A DNA stretch of 34,120 nucleotides from Methylobacterium sp. (GTDB lineage: Bacteria > Pseudomonadota > Alphaproteobacteria > Rhizobiales > Beijerinckiaceae): contig NZ_JAIEOF010000383.1 of NCBI RefSeq assembly GCF_019750675.1, positions 1 through 34,120 on the forward strand, in the 5' to 3' direction. Both the position numbers and the translations under genes were made by a program. The notes below the pieces were generated by a model. The model was not told where the DNA came from, did no database searches, and saw only the letters and a program-made list of their open reading frames with translations. Numbering within the stretch: the first letter of the stretch is position 1; every line of letters begins with the position of its first letter. Positions 1-7,509 of this stretch are shown in pieces.

Positions 1-80
1 GAGGCGCACGATCCCGGAGGCGCACGATCCCGGGGGCGCACGATCCGGCGCGAACACGTTTCTGCGGGCGCATGATTCCG
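1..80. repeat. 16-bp tandem repeat array, at least three good copies
   Basis: Units at 1-16 and 17-32 are identical (GAGGCGCACGATCCCG) and 33-48 differs at two bases. In the same 16-bp phase, 49-64 is a poor match (about 8 of 16) and 65-80 a recognisable decayed copy (12 of 15 bases over 66-80). The ATG at 72 lies in this last copy, where CACG has become CATG. The array may continue left of the window. No spacer structure, so it is not a CRISPR. Confidence 0.75.
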
Positions 81-1697
81 CGAAGGTTTCGTCAACCGAT
101 GCCGAGTCATGGTCCGGGGCAGATCATCACCCGGCAGCCGATGTCAGTCCCCATCTTGCGAGAGACCCCGCCGACATACCGCGCCCTGCGCAGACGGATG
201 CGCCGGCTGGTTCCTTCGGCCGCCTGGCTGGTGCTGTTCAACGCCCTGGTGGCGGCCGCCCTCTGCGGCGTGTGCGCGGTCATGCTCCTCGAGATGCGCC
301 GGGAGATCGACGAGCGCGCCAAGGTCACGGCGCGCAGCCTCGTGACCCTGATGGCGCGCGACATCGCCCGCAACGTCGAGCTCTACGACCTTTCCCTGCG
401 GGGCATCGTGGACGGCATGAAGGAGCAGCGAGTTCGCGAGGCGGACCCGGAACTGCGCCACATGATCCTGTTCGATCGCGCCGCGACGGCCACGAATTTC
501 GGCCTGATCGCCCTGCTGGATTCCGAGGGCGGCCCGATCCTGACTTCGCGCCCGATGGCGCCGTTCAACGCGCGGGACCGGGAATACTTCCAGCATCATC
601 TGCGCGACCCGAGCCCGGACCTCTTCATCGGCAAGGCGATCCTGTCCCGCAGCTCCGGACGCTGGGGCTTGCCCCTGAGCCGCAGGGTCTCGCATCCGGA
701 CGGCGGCTTCGCGGGCGTGGTGGTGGGCGTGATCTTCCTCGACCACTTCGAACAACTGTTCGCGACCGCCGGCCGCCAGGCCGGGGACGCCATCAGCCTG
801 CTCACCCGGGACGGCACCGTCCTGATGCGGGACCCCAAGGCGGGCGTCGGGACCAACGTCGCGCAGTCGCAGAGCTTCCAGACCATGCGTGCCGCGCGCG
901 AGGGCCTGTTCGACGGCACGGCCATGATCGGCGAGGATCAGCGGCGCTTCGCCTTCTCGCAAGTCGGCGACCTGCCCCTGGTCGTCAGCCTGTCGGTTCC
1001 CCTGGAGACGATCTACGCCGCATGGTGGCGCAAGGCGATCACCCTGGGCGGCATCGTCCTGATCCTGTGCGGCGCCACCCTGGTCCTCACGGCCCTGCTG
1101 CGGCGCGAGCTCATCCAGCGCCGGAAGGCCGAGCAGGCCACCGCCCGCCTCAACGACGAACTGCGCCAGCTCGCGGTCACCGATCCCCTGACCGGCCTCA
1201 ACAACCGGCGCCGGTTCGACGAAGTGCTGGCGCGCGACCTGCGCCGGGCCCAGCGCATGGGGCATCCCCTGGCGCTGATCCTCCTCGATGCCGACGCCTT
1301 CAAGGCCTTCAACGACTGCTACGGCCACCAGCATGGCGACACGGCCCTGCGGACGATCGCGGAGGCCCTGGTCAGGGCAGCCGCCCGGCCGGGTGCGACC
1401 CTGTGCCGGATCGGCGGCGAGGAATTCGCCGCGATTCTGCCCGAGACCACGTGGATCGAGGCCGAGGCGACGGCGCGACGCATCCGGGCCGCCGTCATCG
1501 CCAACGCCCTGCAGCACGCGGCAAGCCCCCACGGAGTGGTCACCGTGAGCCTCGGAGTCGCGTGCCTGGCGCCCGGCACGGGCTCGGCGCAGAGTCTCGT
1601 CGCCGCCGCCGACGCGGCCCTCTACGAGGCCAAGGGCGGGGGCCGCAACACCTACGTGATGGCGCCGGCTCCGCTGTCGGGTCCGCGCGCCGCCTGA
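72..1697 (+). CDS. Membrane-bound diguanylate cyclase with dCache-like periplasmic sensor
   Basis: Predicted to condense two GTP into cyclic di-GMP at the inner membrane. A first membrane segment (about residues 46-72, LVLFNALVAAALCGV) is followed by a periplasmic region to about 315 that looks like a double Cache sensor (DSEGGPIL, ARDREYFQHH and a second DGTVLMRDP lobe). A second membrane segment follows (about 318-342), then a short linker and a GGDEF domain (about 370-530). The active-site motif is GGEEF at 448-452. The inhibitory I-site position, five residues before it, reads RPGA (439-442) rather than RxxD, so canonical product inhibition is doubtful. The first ATG lies in a decayed tandem repeat with no clear ribosome site; ATGs at 99, 141 and 198 are alternative starts, and all keep both membrane segments. 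The gene looks monocistronic. Confidence 0.9.
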   Translation: MIPRRFRQPMPSHGPGQIITRQPMSVPILRETPPTYRALRRRMRRLVPSAAWLVLFNALVAAALCGVCAVMLLEMRREIDERAKVTARSLVTLMARDIARNVELYDLSLRGIVDGMKEQRVREADPELRHMILFDRAATATNFGLIALLDSEGGPILTSRPMAPFNARDREYFQHHLRDPSPDLFIGKAILSRSSGRWGLPLSRRVSHPDGGFAGVVVGVIFLDHFEQLFATAGRQAGDAISLLTRDGTVLMRDPKAGVGTNVAQSQSFQTMRAAREGLFDGTAMIGEDQRRFAFSQVGDLPLVVSLSVPLETIYAAWWRKAITLGGIVLILCGATLVLTALLRRELIQRRKAEQATARLNDELRQLAVTDPLTGLNNRRRFDEVLARDLRRAQRMGHPLALILLDADAFKAFNDCYGHQHGDTALRTIAEALVRAAARPGATLCRIGGEEFAAILPETTWIEAEATARRIRAAVIANALQHAASPHGVVTVSLGVACLAPGTGSAQSLVAAADAALYEAKGGGRNTYVMAPAPLSGPRAA

Positions 1698-2431
1698 GGC
1701 CGACGGACGAAAGCAACGGCCGAGGCGGACCACATCGGCTCGCGCGGGCCACACATCAATGGGTCGCCCGGGCAAGCGCTGCCGTGGGTCCACCCGCGTC
1801 GGCGCGACGCGGGCGGCCCAGGATCGACCCCGGAATCTCCCGCTACACTAAGGCGAAGCTTCGGATCGCGTGGGGCGCACGGCGCTCTACCAACCCGAAG
1901 CTCGCCCAGGGTCAGCGAATTAGCTCCAATCAACGCTATAGATTGGATCTATATTTGCCACACCGCTCATCACCCACATGTGATCAAACATTGGCTCAGG
2001 TTTATATTTGTCGAACCGGCGACCTTCAGTGAATCTTAACCGGCCCGGCGCCATACTCGCACTCATCAGCGAAGCCGCGGAAGGGTCGCCGAAGCGGGGA
2101 GGGGGGGGACGGAGCATCCGTCCCGGCCGAACCGCCAAGGGGCCAGGGGAGCCTGATCTGACCGATCCGTCACCGGAGCCGAGGCGCTCACGAGACGGGC
2201 CGCACGAAGCAGGGGAACAGCTTCCGCAAACCTGATCTTGAATATTAACCCACTTCGCTGCGGTTTTACGATCCGTGCTCAGTAAAAAAAAACCAAATCC
2301 CTGACCACACGAAGTCGAACGCCTCAGCGTGTCTCTCGTATCCCATGTAGTCATACCCGGGATCATTCGACTCTCCTTCGAACCGCTCGGCTCCGATCGC
2401 ATACGGCGCGCGCGAACCAGGAATCCAGGCC
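1698..2431. other. 734-bp intergenic region with several inverted repeats and AT-richer patches
   Basis: No convincing gene is visible: open frames here have poor codon character and no ribosome site. It holds the hairpin at 1793-1813; long imperfect arms at 1852-1864 and 1895-1906 (GGCGAAGCTTCGG against CCGAAGCTCGCC, one base missing); arms TCCAATC/GATTGGA at 1925-1931 and 1941-1947; and a perfect 8-bp hairpin GGGACGGA/TCCGTCCC at 2106-2113 and 2117-2124. The patches 1918-2040 and 2235-2350 are clearly AT-richer than their surroundings, and TGAATCTTAACC (2030-2041) recurs as TGAATATTAACC (2239-2250). A run of eight A lies at 2284-2291. Promoters for the chemoreceptor and perhaps a structured RNA are plausible; none is proven. 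Confidence 0.4.
1793..1813 (+). terminator. Perfect 9-bp hairpin downstream of the diguanylate cyclase gene
   Basis: Arms CCCGCGTCG (1793-1801) and CGACGCGGG (1805-1813) are exact reverse complements around a GCG loop, 96 bp after the stop codon. No T-run follows, so it is not a classical intrinsic terminator. It may act in Rho-assisted ending or as an RNA-stabilising 3' structure. Confidence 0.35.
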
Positions 2432-4129
2432 ATGACGTTCTTCAATCGCGGGTCATCGGCGAAGCTCCAGGCCCTGGATCGCTCGCAGGCCGTCATCGAG
2501 TTCAAGCCGGACGGAACCATCGTCACCGCGAACCAGAACTTCCTGGCGACGGTCGGCTACAGCCTCGACGAGATCCGGGGGCGGCACCACAGCCTCTTCG
2601 TCGACCCCGCCGAGCGCGAAAGTGCCGCCTACCGGGCCTTCTGGGCCGGCCTGGCCAAGGGGGAGTTCCAGCGTGCCGAATACCGCCGCCTCGGCAAGAA
2701 CGGACGCGAGATCTGGCTCCAGGCGAGCTACAATCCGATCCTGGGCCCGGATGGGCGCGCCATCGCGGTGGTCAAGTTCGCCACCGACATCACCGCCGAG
2801 AAGATGCGCAGCGCCGACACACTGAGTCAGATCGAGGCGATCGACCGCTCGCAGGGCGTGATCGAGTTCGCCCTCGACGGGACGATCCTGAAGGCCAACG
2901 CCAACTTCCTGAGCCTGGTCGGCTATACCCTCGCCGAGGTGCAGGGCCAGCACCACCGGATGTTCGTGGACCCGCAGGACCGGGACTCGGCGACCTACCG
3001 CGCCTTCTGGGAAACCCTGGGCCGCGGCAGCTTCCAGACCGGCGAGTTCCGCCGCGTCGGACGGGACGGGCGCGAGATCTGGCTCCAGGCGAGCTACAAT
3101 CCGGTCTTCGATCCGTCGGGCCGGCCGATCAAGGTCGTCAAGTTCGCCGCGGACATCACCGCCGGGAAGGTCCGCAACGCCGAGATGCAGGGGCAGGTCG
3201 AGGCCATCGGTCGCTCGCAGGGCGTGATCCACTTCGACCTCGATGGGACCGTCCTCGACGCCAACACGAACTTCCTCGACGTCCTCGGCTACGGGCTGGG
3301 CGAGATCCGGGGGCGGCACCACCGGATGTTCGTGGATGCGGCCTACGCGGCCTCGGCCGCCTACGGCGAATTCTGGGCCGCCCTGGGCCGGGGTGAGTTC
3401 CAGTCCGGCATCTTCCAGCGCGTCGGCCAGGGCGGCCGGGAGATCTGGATCCAGGCCTCCTACAACCCGATCTTCGACCTCGCCGGCCGCCCGTTCAAGG
3501 TCGTGAAGTTCGCCACCGACATCACCGCACGGATGCGCTCGCAGATCGATGCGGCGCACGCCTCCGGGCAGACCCTGACCAACGTGCAGACCGTCGCGGC
3601 GGCGGCCGAGGAGCTGAACGCCTCGATCAGCGAGATCGCCAGCAGCCTCGCGCGGTCCCGCCAGGAGGTCGATGACATGGACGGCCGCGCCAAGACCGCC
3701 GACCATGCGACGGGCCAGCTCGCGGACGCGGCGAGCTCGATGAACGGCATCGTCCAGCTGATCCAGGGCGTCGGCGGGCAGATCAATCTCCTGGCGCTGA
3801 ATGCCACCATCGAGGCGGCCCGCGCGGGCGAGGCCGGGCGCGGCTTCGCCGTGGTCGCCGGCGAGGTGAAGAACCTCTCCAACCAGGTGACGAGCGCCAC
3901 CGCCCGCATCGCGGAGGACATCAAGGCGATGCAGTCGATCTCCGGGGATGTGGTCGGGGCGCTGACCGCCATCGGCCGGTCCATCGACGCGGTCCGGGGG
4001 TTCGTCACGGGCCTCGCCTCGGCGGTCGAGGAACAGAGCGCGGTGACCCGCGAGATCTCCATGAGCATGCAGACCGCAGCGCACGGGGTCGCGGCCATCG
4101 ACCGGAACCTCCAGACGCTGGCGTCCTGA
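2432..4129 (+). CDS. Soluble methyl-accepting chemotaxis protein with three PAS domains
   Basis: A cytoplasmic chemoreceptor expected to signal to CheA/CheW; PAS domains of this kind often bind haem or FAD and report oxygen or redox state. Three PAS/PAC units of 122 residues follow one another (about 8-130, 131-252, 253-368), each with the pattern SQxVIxFxxDGT, then HHxxFVD, then GREIWxQASYNP and FAxDITA. The rest is a short receptor signalling domain with the hairpin tip LLALNATIEAARAGEAGRGF near residue 457. There is no signal peptide or membrane segment and no HAMP domain. Start is the ATG at 2432, with a modest AGGA about ten bases upstream. The gene stands alone. The three PAS units are nearly identical and some DNA is identical between units 1 and 2, pointing to recent duplication. 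The ligand cannot be read from sequence. Confidence 0.93.
   Translation: MTFFNRGSSAKLQALDRSQAVIEFKPDGTIVTANQNFLATVGYSLDEIRGRHHSLFVDPAERESAAYRAFWAGLAKGEFQRAEYRRLGKNGREIWLQASYNPILGPDGRAIAVVKFATDITAEKMRSADTLSQIEAIDRSQGVIEFALDGTILKANANFLSLVGYTLAEVQGQHHRMFVDPQDRDSATYRAFWETLGRGSFQTGEFRRVGRDGREIWLQASYNPVFDPSGRPIKVVKFAADITAGKVRNAEMQGQVEAIGRSQGVIHFDLDGTVLDANTNFLDVLGYGLGEIRGRHHRMFVDAAYAASAAYGEFWAALGRGEFQSGIFQRVGQGGREIWIQASYNPIFDLAGRPFKVVKFATDITARMRSQIDAAHASGQTLTNVQTVAAAAEELNASISEIASSLARSRQEVDDMDGRAKTADHATGQLADAASSMNGIVQLIQGVGGQINLLALNATIEAARAGEAGRGFAVVAGEVKNLSNQVTSATARIAEDIKAMQSISGDVVGALTAIGRSIDAVRGFVTGLASAVEEQSAVTREISMSMQTAAHGVAAIDRNLQTLAS
2480..3534 (+). repeat. Three tandem in-frame 366-bp repeats encoding PAS units
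   Basis: The anchor CGCTCGCAGG begins at 2480 and 2846 and its near-identical form at 3212, giving two exact 366-bp (122-codon) periods. Between units 1 and 2 a 33-bp block is identical, third codon positions included (2705-2737 and 3071-3103). Unit 3 is more diverged over the same block. Confidence 0.9.
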
Positions 4130-4231
4130 TGGCGCCGGGCGGCCGACGCCATAAGAAACCGCCCAGCCGCGCTCGGTTTTCGTCCCGAGAGCGACGGAGC
4201 GGTAGACGTTTCGTGCCTGTCAGTTAGCCTG

Positions 4232-4259
4232 TTGCTCTTAGTATAGCCCCTGCTATAAC
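4232..4259 (+). promoter_or_regulatory. Predicted sigma-70-type promoter of the mntH gene
   Basis: A -35-like TTGCTC (4232-4237) and a -10-like TATAAC (4254-4259) are separated by 16 bp. Transcription would begin near 4266, about 62 nt before the chosen ATG at 4328. The manganese operator palindrome covers the spacer and the -10. Confidence 0.6.
4242..4257. promoter_or_regulatory. MntR-box-like operator upstream of mntH
   Basis: A perfect inverted repeat TATAGC-CCCT-GCTATA. The core ATAGC-N4-GCTAT has the same half-sites and spacing as the Escherichia coli MntR box (ATAGC-AAAG-GCTAT) as I recall it. It overlaps the predicted -10, so a Mn-loaded MntR-type repressor bound here would block RNA polymerase. 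Reading it as an MntR site rather than a Mur/Fur site is inference from half-site similarity; no regulator gene lies in the window. Confidence 0.65.
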
Positions 4260-4327
4260 GCCTCGGACCGTGACCATTCGAGCGCTTGGCGCGCTCGATC
4301 CCGTCTCGGCGAACGGCAAGCGTGGGC

Positions 4328-5704
4328 ATGGCTTTCAACGAACAGGCGACGACCCCCGGGACCGTGGCGGAGCCGCGGGGCTCCTGGAGGTTCGACGACG
4401 CGACGGGCGCGCAGCCCAGTCTCGGGCGCATGAATGGCAGCGTCCCGGTGCGGGCGGGGGGCTCCTGGCTACGCCGGCTCCTGGCCTTCATCGGCCCGGG
4501 CTACATGGTCTCGGTCGGCTACATGGACCCGGGCAACTGGGCCACCGACATCGCGGGGGGCGCGCAGTTCGGCTACACCCTGCTCGCCGTCATCCTGCTC
4601 TCGAACCTGATGGCGATCGTGCTGCAGGCGCTCGCCGCGCGCCTCGGCATCGCCACCGGCCGCGACCTCGCGCAGGCCTGCCGCGACCATTATCCGCGCC
4701 CGGTCAGCCTGCTGCTCTGGATCGCCTGCGAGGCCGCGATCATCGCCTGCGACCTTGCCGAAGTCATCGGCACCGCCATCGCGCTGAAACTGCTGTTCGG
4801 CATTCCCCTCGTCCTCGGCGCGACCATCACGGCCCTCGACGTGTTCCTGATCTTGCTGCTGATGCGGCGCGGCTTCCGTGCCCTCGAAGCCTTCGTGATC
4901 GCGCTGCTGGCGGTCATCTTCGTGTGTTTCGGCATCCAGATCGCGCTCGCGGCGCCGCCGATCCAGGCGATCCTCGGGGGCTTCCTGCCGACCGCCGAGA
5001 TCGTAACGAACCCGGCGGCGCTCTACATCGCCATCGGCATCATCGGCGCCACGGTGATGCCGCACAATCTCTACCTGCACTCCTCGATCGTGCAGACGCG
5101 TGCCTATCCCCGCGACGAGGCCGGGCGTCGGGGCGCGATCCGCTTCGCGGTGACGGATTCCACCATCGCGTTGATGCTGGCCCTCTTCGTCAACGCCGCG
5201 ATCCTGATCATGGCGGCCTCAGTGTTCCACGCGCAAGGACGCACCGACGTTCAGGAGATCGAGCAGGCCTACGAGTTGCTCTCGCCGCTCCTCGGCGCCG
5301 GGATCGCCTCGACGCTGTTCGCGGTGGCACTCCTGGCCTCGGGCCTCAACTCCACCGTGACGGCGACGCTCGCCGGACAGATCGTGATGGAGGGGTTCCT
5401 GCGCCTACGGATCCCCGACTGGGCCCGGCGCCTCATCACCCGGGGCATCGCCATCGTGCCGGTGGTGGGGGTAACCGCGCTCTACGGAGAGCAGGGCACG
5501 GCGCGTTTGCTGGTGCTCAGTCAGGTGGTGCTGTCGATGCAGTTGCCGTTCGCGGTGATCCCGCTCGTCGGCTTCGTCTCGGACAAGGGCAAGATGGGCC
5601 CTCACGTGATCCCGGGCTGGCTCAAGATCCTGGCCTGGGTCATTGCGACGGTCATCGTCGCGCTGAACGTGAAGCTTCTGTTCGATACGCTGACGGGCGC
5701 CTGA
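4328..5704 (+). CDS. mntH: Nramp-family divalent metal (Mn2+) / H+ symporter
   Basis: An inner-membrane importer of Mn2+ (possibly Fe2+), driven by protons. The 458-residue protein has a hydrophilic N-terminus of about 50 residues and then about eleven membrane segments. The metal-site motifs are present: DPGNW in helix 1 (residues 67-71) and MPHN in helix 6 (244-247). The ATG at 4328 is chosen because the promoter and operator lie at 4232-4259 and the following residues are a plausible hydrophilic tail. An in-frame ATG at 4286 would add 14 residues, and one at 4430 would remove most of the tail. The MntR-type palindrome over the promoter supports manganese as the physiological substrate. A hairpin overlaps the stop codon. 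Neighbouring genes are unrelated. Confidence 0.93.
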   Translation: MAFNEQATTPGTVAEPRGSWRFDDATGAQPSLGRMNGSVPVRAGGSWLRRLLAFIGPGYMVSVGYMDPGNWATDIAGGAQFGYTLLAVILLSNLMAIVLQALAARLGIATGRDLAQACRDHYPRPVSLLLWIACEAAIIACDLAEVIGTAIALKLLFGIPLVLGATITALDVFLILLLMRRGFRALEAFVIALLAVIFVCFGIQIALAAPPIQAILGGFLPTAEIVTNPAALYIAIGIIGATVMPHNLYLHSSIVQTRAYPRDEAGRRGAIRFAVTDSTIALMLALFVNAAILIMAASVFHAQGRTDVQEIEQAYELLSPLLGAGIASTLFAVALLASGLNSTVTATLAGQIVMEGFLRLRIPDWARRLITRGIAIVPVVGVTALYGEQGTARLLVLSQVVLSMQLPFAVIPLVGFVSDKGKMGPHVIPGWLKILAWVIATVIVALNVKLLFDTLTGA

Positions 5705-5712
5705 CGCCCGTC
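5692..5712 (+). terminator. Perfect 8-bp hairpin overlapping the mntH stop codon
   Basis: GACGGGCG (5692-5699) and CGCCCGTC (5705-5712) pair exactly around CCTGA, which contains the TGA stop. The following bases (ACGCTCTC) hold no T-run, so any termination would be weak or Rho-assisted. Confidence 0.45.
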
Positions 5713-5744
5713 ACGCTCTCACGACGATGCGCGGCCGAGGCGCC

Positions 5745-5897
5745 TCAGCGGCGCTGGCGGCCGGCGCGAACCCGGACGGGGACCGGCTGCGGCGCCGGCA
5801 TCGCACCCTCGACCACCGAACCGATGAACGACCGGCTGGCCTCGGCGACGGTTTTGATCAGACGACGCACGATGGAAGCGGCAGTCGATTGTCTCAT
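5745..5897 (-). CDS. Small basic hypothetical protein, 50 residues
   Basis: I do not recognise a family. The case for a real gene is the ribosome binding site: AGGAG lies seven bases before the ATG at 5897. The frame then runs 50 codons to a TGA. The product begins MRQSTAASIVRRLIKTV, with an amphipathic helix-like first half and a Pro/Val/Arg-rich basic tail (PAPQPVPVRVRAG). There is no signal peptide or cysteine. It lies downstream of the oxoamine synthase on the same strand but after that gene's intrinsic terminator, so it probably has its own promoter. The rest of the 5705-6107 gap holds only the two hairpins listed. Open frames extending farther upstream lack a ribosome site. Confidence 0.5.
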   Translation of the reverse strand: MRQSTAASIVRRLIKTVAEASRSFIGSVVEGAMPAPQPVPVRVRAGRQRR

Positions 5898-6037
5898 CAC
5901 GGGCTCCTGACCGACGGGCTTGGGACGAACGCCGCATCCCGGGCCGGGTTCCGGAGGCGACCGAGACATGAGATGGCGAGGGGATCGTCTCCTGTTCAGG
6001 GCCCGAGGGCAATCCGCCGCACGCGGGCGACACGCAT

Positions 6038-6068
6038 AAAAAAGCACCGGCGTCGGGCGCCGATGCTT
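6038..6068 (-). terminator. Rho-independent terminator of the PKS/oxoamine synthase operon
   Basis: Read on the minus strand: an 11-bp stem (AAGCATCGGCG / CGCCGGTGCTT, one G-T pair) with a 5-nt loop, followed by a run of six T. It begins about 40 bp after the oxoamine synthase stop. Stem arms are 6058-6068 and 6042-6052; the T-run corresponds to A at 6038-6043 on the plus strand. Confidence 0.85.
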
Positions 6069-6107
6069 AAAATGTGACGCATCCCAGATGGGCGCCGCGC
6101 CGGAATC

Positions 6108-7484
6108 CTACGGCTTGCCGCGCTTGGCCATCAGTTGCTCGATGAGCGAGCCGCCCTTCTCGATCGCCGCGAGTTCCTCGGCGACCGCGTCCACGGTCTC
6201 GCGGATCTGCTCCGGCGTATGCTCGGAGGTCATGAAGAAGCGCAGGCGCGAGGAGCGCTCCGGCACCGCCGGGTGGATGATCGGCTGCACGTTGATGCCG
6301 CGCTTGAACAGGCGGTCCGACAGGGTCACCGACTTCAGGGAATCGCCGATGATGACCGGGATGACCGCGAGGCCGAGGCTCGTGCCCGTGTCGAGGCCGT
6401 GCTTCTTGGCGCAGGACAGGAACAGGTGGCCGTTCTGGCGCAGGCGCTCCACCCGGTGCGGCTCGGCATGCATGATCTCGAGGGCGGCCTCGGCGGCGGC
6501 GGCAAGCGGCGGCGAGATGCCGACGCTGAAGATGAAGCCGCCGGCGGTGCATTTCAGGTATTCGATCAGCGGCGCCGGGCCGGCGATGTAGCCGCCGCAG
6601 GTGGACAGCGTCTTCGAGAGCGTGCCCATCCAGATGTCGACCCCGCGCGGATCGACGTCGCAATGCTCGGCGAGACCGATGCCCGTACGGCCGAGAACGC
6701 CGAGGCCGTGGGCGTCGTCGACCATGAGCCAGCAATCGTAGCGCTGCTTCAGGCCGATCAGGGCGGCGAGATCCGGCGCGTCGCCGTCCATGCTGTAGAG
6801 GCCCTCGACCACGATGAGCGCCCGGCGGTGCTCGTGGCGCGTGGCGCCCAGCAGGGTCTCCAGGGCGTCGAGGTCGTTGTGGGCGAAGGAGCGGCGCTGC
6901 GCGCCGGAGAGCTGCGCCCCCGTGACGATGCTGTTGTGGCTGAGCGCGTCGTGGAAGATGACGTCGCCGGGTTCGAGCAGGGCGCCGATGGTGGTGACGT
7001 TGGTGGCGTGCCCGCTCACCATGACCACGCAGGCCTCGGTGTCGTAGTGCTCGGCGAGGGCCTTCTCCAGGGAGAGGTGGCCCGGGCGCTCGCCGGCCAC
7101 GATCCGGCTCGCGGAGGCCGAGGTGCCGTAGGCCTCGATGGCGCGGGCCGCGGCGGCGTTCACGTCCGGATGACCGTTGAGCCCGAGGTAGTCGTAGGAC
7201 GAGAAGTTGATGAACGACTTGCCGTCGATGCGGGTCGTGGCGCTGGCCCGGGTCTCGTGCACCCGGAAGAACGGATTGCCGAGGCCGATCAGGTCGGCCG
7301 CCGAGCGCTGGAGCCGCAATTCCCGATAGCCCGGCAAGGATTCGAAGTTCTGGACGGACGGATCGCTCGAGGGGCGCTGGGCCGTCCGGGCCGGAGCCGG
7401 CCGGCTGGCGCTGCGCCCCATGCGGTTCGTGACGAAGCCCGCCAGGGCCGCGCGTCCGCCGTCCGGTCTCGCGGGGTTGCTCAT
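6108..7484 (-). CDS. PKS-associated alpha-oxoamine synthase (PLP-dependent)
   Basis: Members of this family (BioF, KBL, ALAS, serine palmitoyltransferase) join an amino acid to an acyl thioester with loss of CO2, giving a 2-amino-3-ketone. The fold-type I aminotransferase core is complete: SHNSIVTGA, VDDAHGLGVLG and the PLP lysine K291 in GTLSKTLS. At 458 residues it is longer than BioF (about 385). The extra is an N-terminal stretch of about 60 residues before a typical start region (FINFSSYDYLGLNGHP), which I take as an adaptor or docking segment. The gene starts 25 bp after the PKS stop on the same strand and ends at a strong terminator, so the two are almost certainly one transcript. The PKS has no releasing domain, so this enzyme probably releases the chain. 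The amino acid used cannot be read. A biotin-pathway BioF role is unlikely, as no other bio gene is near. Confidence 0.88.
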   Translation of the reverse strand: MSNPARPDGGRAALAGFVTNRMGRSASRPAPARTAQRPSSDPSVQNFESLPGYRELRLQRSAADLIGLGNPFFRVHETRASATTRIDGKSFINFSSYDYLGLNGHPDVNAAAARAIEAYGTSASASRIVAGERPGHLSLEKALAEHYDTEACVVMVSGHATNVTTIGALLEPGDVIFHDALSHNSIVTGAQLSGAQRRSFAHNDLDALETLLGATRHEHRRALIVVEGLYSMDGDAPDLAALIGLKQRYDCWLMVDDAHGLGVLGRTGIGLAEHCDVDPRGVDIWMGTLSKTLSTCGGYIAGPAPLIEYLKCTAGGFIFSVGISPPLAAAAEAALEIMHAEPHRVERLRQNGHLFLSCAKKHGLDTGTSLGLAVIPVIIGDSLKSVTLSDRLFKRGINVQPIIHPAVPERSSRLRFFMTSEHTPEQIRETVDAVAEELAAIEKGGSLIEQLMAKRGKP

Positions 7485-7509
7485 GCGGATACTTTCGGAG
7501 CGGAGGTTT

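Noticed and set aside
1..48. CRISPR-like repeats
   Set aside because: The 16-bp units are directly adjacent with no spacers and no cas genes are near; it is a simple tandem repeat.
1855..1910. tRNA-like D-arm (GGTTGGTAGAGCGCC on the minus strand)
   Set aside because: No acceptor, anticodon or T-arm pairing could be built around it, and no GGTTCGA T-loop follows.
2008..2235. Possible 75-codon gene in the intergenic region
   Set aside because: Non-ATG start, no ribosome site, and a Pro/Gly/Arg-rich product spanning a perfect hairpin; codon use unlike neighbouring genes.
6108..7484. Assignment as bioF (biotin synthesis)
   Set aside because: No other biotin gene nearby, an N-terminal extension unlike BioF, and operon linkage to a PKS lacking its own release domain.
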